NCBI GenBank assembly: GCA_955652855.1
Contig: CATPCN010000021.1
Span: forward strand, 1-7,178
DNA length: 7,178 bases
Direction of reading: 5' to 3'
DNA from: an uncultured Chthoniobacterales bacterium
GTDB lineage: Bacteria > Verrucomicrobiota > Verrucomicrobiae > Chthoniobacterales > UBA10450
This document shows, in pieces, positions 6,388 to 7,178 of this stretch (within the stretch, counting starts at the first letter, position 1; the number at the start of each line of letters is the position of its first letter). The translations under genes and the position numbers were made by a program. Below the pieces are notes generated by a model that had not been told where the DNA came from, made no database searches, and worked only from the letters and a program-made list of their open reading frames with translations.

Positions 6388-7152
6388 GTGAAAAGAATTG
6401 CCATTTGCGCTGCGGTCTACGCCGCACTTTTCGCAACACGTTTGTCGGCTGCGGAAATTATTCCGCCGAAACCCGCAGGTTACTTCAATGATTACGCCAA
6501 CGCGGTTTCGAAAGAAGCCGCACTTCGTTTTAACGAACAGCTCGCGCAATTCGAGCGCGAAACTTCCGATCAAGTTGTGGTCGCAGTGTTTCCGAAGATG
6601 CAGAGCGATTCGTCGATTGACGATTACACGCAGCGAGTGGCGCAGGCATGGGGCGGCGGCCAAAAGGATCGACGGAACGGTGCCGTCCTTTTCGTTTTCG
6701 TGAACGATCGCAAGATGTTCATCCAAGTGGGCTATGGACTCGAGGGCGTGTTGCCTGATGCGACGGCGTTCGACATCACGGAGCGGAACATCAAGCCGCA
6801 TTTTCGCAATAACGATTACGAAGGTGGCCTCGCAACTGGGATCGATCTCATTTGCAAAGCAATTCGCGGCGAATACACCGGCACGGGCAAGACAGATCAA
6901 GAAAAGCAGGGATCTCAATCGAGCGGAGCTGGGCCGATCGGCTTCCTCATTTTCCTGATCGTTTTGCTGATCGGGATTCGCATCGCGCGTCGCCGCAGCG
7001 GTTTTGGCTACTCAGGGTTCGGTGGGCCATTCATCGGTGGATGGTCGAGCGGCGGTGGCGGTTGGTCGTCGGGCTCGTCTGGTGGCGGCTTCTCCGGGTT
7101 TAGCGGCGGCGGCGGAAGTTTTGGAGGCGGCGGCGCGGGCTCGAGCTGGTAA
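6388..7152 (+). CDS. TPM-domain protein with membrane anchor and Gly/Ser-rich tail (YgcG-like)
   Basis: TPM-domain proteins (named from TLP18.3, Psb32 and MOLO-1) are extracytoplasmic, membrane-anchored proteins; plant relatives serve photosystem II repair, bacterial roles are poorly defined. The GTG at 6388 is chosen because it gives a clean signal peptide (MKRIAICAAVYAALFATRLSA, cleavage near 21-22) and 254 residues. An earlier ATG at 6295 overlaps lemA by 50 bases and adds an arginine-rich stretch that would mask the signal. The TPM domain spans about 31-163: GYFNDYANAVS, SDQVVVAVFPKM, NGAVLFVFVNDRKMFIQVGYGLEG and then IKPHF with a DYEGGLATGI motif. A membrane segment (184-198) is followed by RIARRR, suggesting a cytoplasmic C-terminal side, and a tail (204-254) of glycine and serine ending GAGSSW, a common feature of this family. 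It follows lemA, with a hairpin just before the start and no Shine-Dalgarno. Confidence 0.92.
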   Translation: MKRIAICAAVYAALFATRLSAAEIIPPKPAGYFNDYANAVSKEAALRFNEQLAQFERETSDQVVVAVFPKMQSDSSIDDYTQRVAQAWGGGQKDRRNGAVLFVFVNDRKMFIQVGYGLEGVLPDATAFDITERNIKPHFRNNDYEGGLATGIDLICKAIRGEYTGTGKTDQEKQGSQSSGAGPIGFLIFLIVLLIGIRIARRRSGFGYSGFGGPFIGGWSSGGGGWSSGSSGGGFSGFSGGGGSFGGGGAGSSW

Positions 7153-7154
7153 AA

Positions 7155-7178
7155 ATGCGAACGCACAGGTTTCTCGGC
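7155..7178 (+). CDS. Start of a downstream gene, cut by the right window edge
   Basis: An ATG two bases after the TPM gene's TAA opens a frame reading M-R-T-H-R-F-L-G to the end of the window. The tight spacing suggests translational coupling in the lemA operon. In similar operons a second, soluble TPM-domain protein often follows and begins with a comparable basic, FL-containing stretch; eight residues cannot prove it. Confidence 0.45.

Noticed and set aside
6253..6918. Minus-strand ORF of 221 codons across the lemA/TPM junction
   Set aside because: Covers parts of two well-supported plus-strand genes and the hairpin; composition is that of an antisense frame.
7030..7149. Repetitive GGC/GGT-rich DNA near the right edge
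   Set aside because: Explained by the coding of the Gly/Ser-rich tail typical of this TPM-protein family, not an independent DNA repeat.

Overview
This 7.2 kb stretch looks like ordinary chromosomal DNA from a GC-rich, Gram-negative bacterium. A Verrucomicrobiota (Spartobacteria-like) soil organism is the best guess. That guess is inference from base composition, the lemA/TPM pairing, the scarcity of Shine-Dalgarno sequences and an intergenic repeat of a style common in soil phyla; no marker gene settles it. No phage, transposase, CRISPR array, tRNA or rRNA is visible.

Layout. Positions 1-1208 (minus strand) hold an exported metal-dependent amidohydrolase whose reading frame is broken once near 562 and which runs off the left edge. 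Divergent from it, 1336-1815 encodes a small, all-helical protein of unknown function. At 1904-3337 lies a complete NtrC-type sigma-54-dependent response regulator with no kinase beside it. A possible 31-codon ORF (3327-3422) overlaps its end. Then come glmM (3445-4830, phosphoglucosamine mutase), a 109-bp imperfect inverted repeat (4848-4956), scpB (4980-5639, condensin-associated chromosome segregation), lemA (5691-6344), a perfect 11-bp hairpin (6350-6378), a TPM-domain membrane protein with a glycine/serine-rich tail (6388-7152), and the first eight codons of another gene at the right edge.

How the genes relate. From 1336 to the right edge everything is on the plus strand. Only lemA and the TPM gene form an obvious functional pair, probably in envelope or membrane-protein quality control. 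GlmM (cell-wall precursor supply) and ScpB (chromosome segregation) are growth housekeeping genes. The regulator's targets cannot be read from this window.

I found no convincing new multi-gene system. The points most worth following are the amidohydrolase frameshift, the two intergenic inverted repeats, a dispersed TGTCGATCTT motif and the small ORF upstream of glmM. There is no gene-free stretch over 300 bases.
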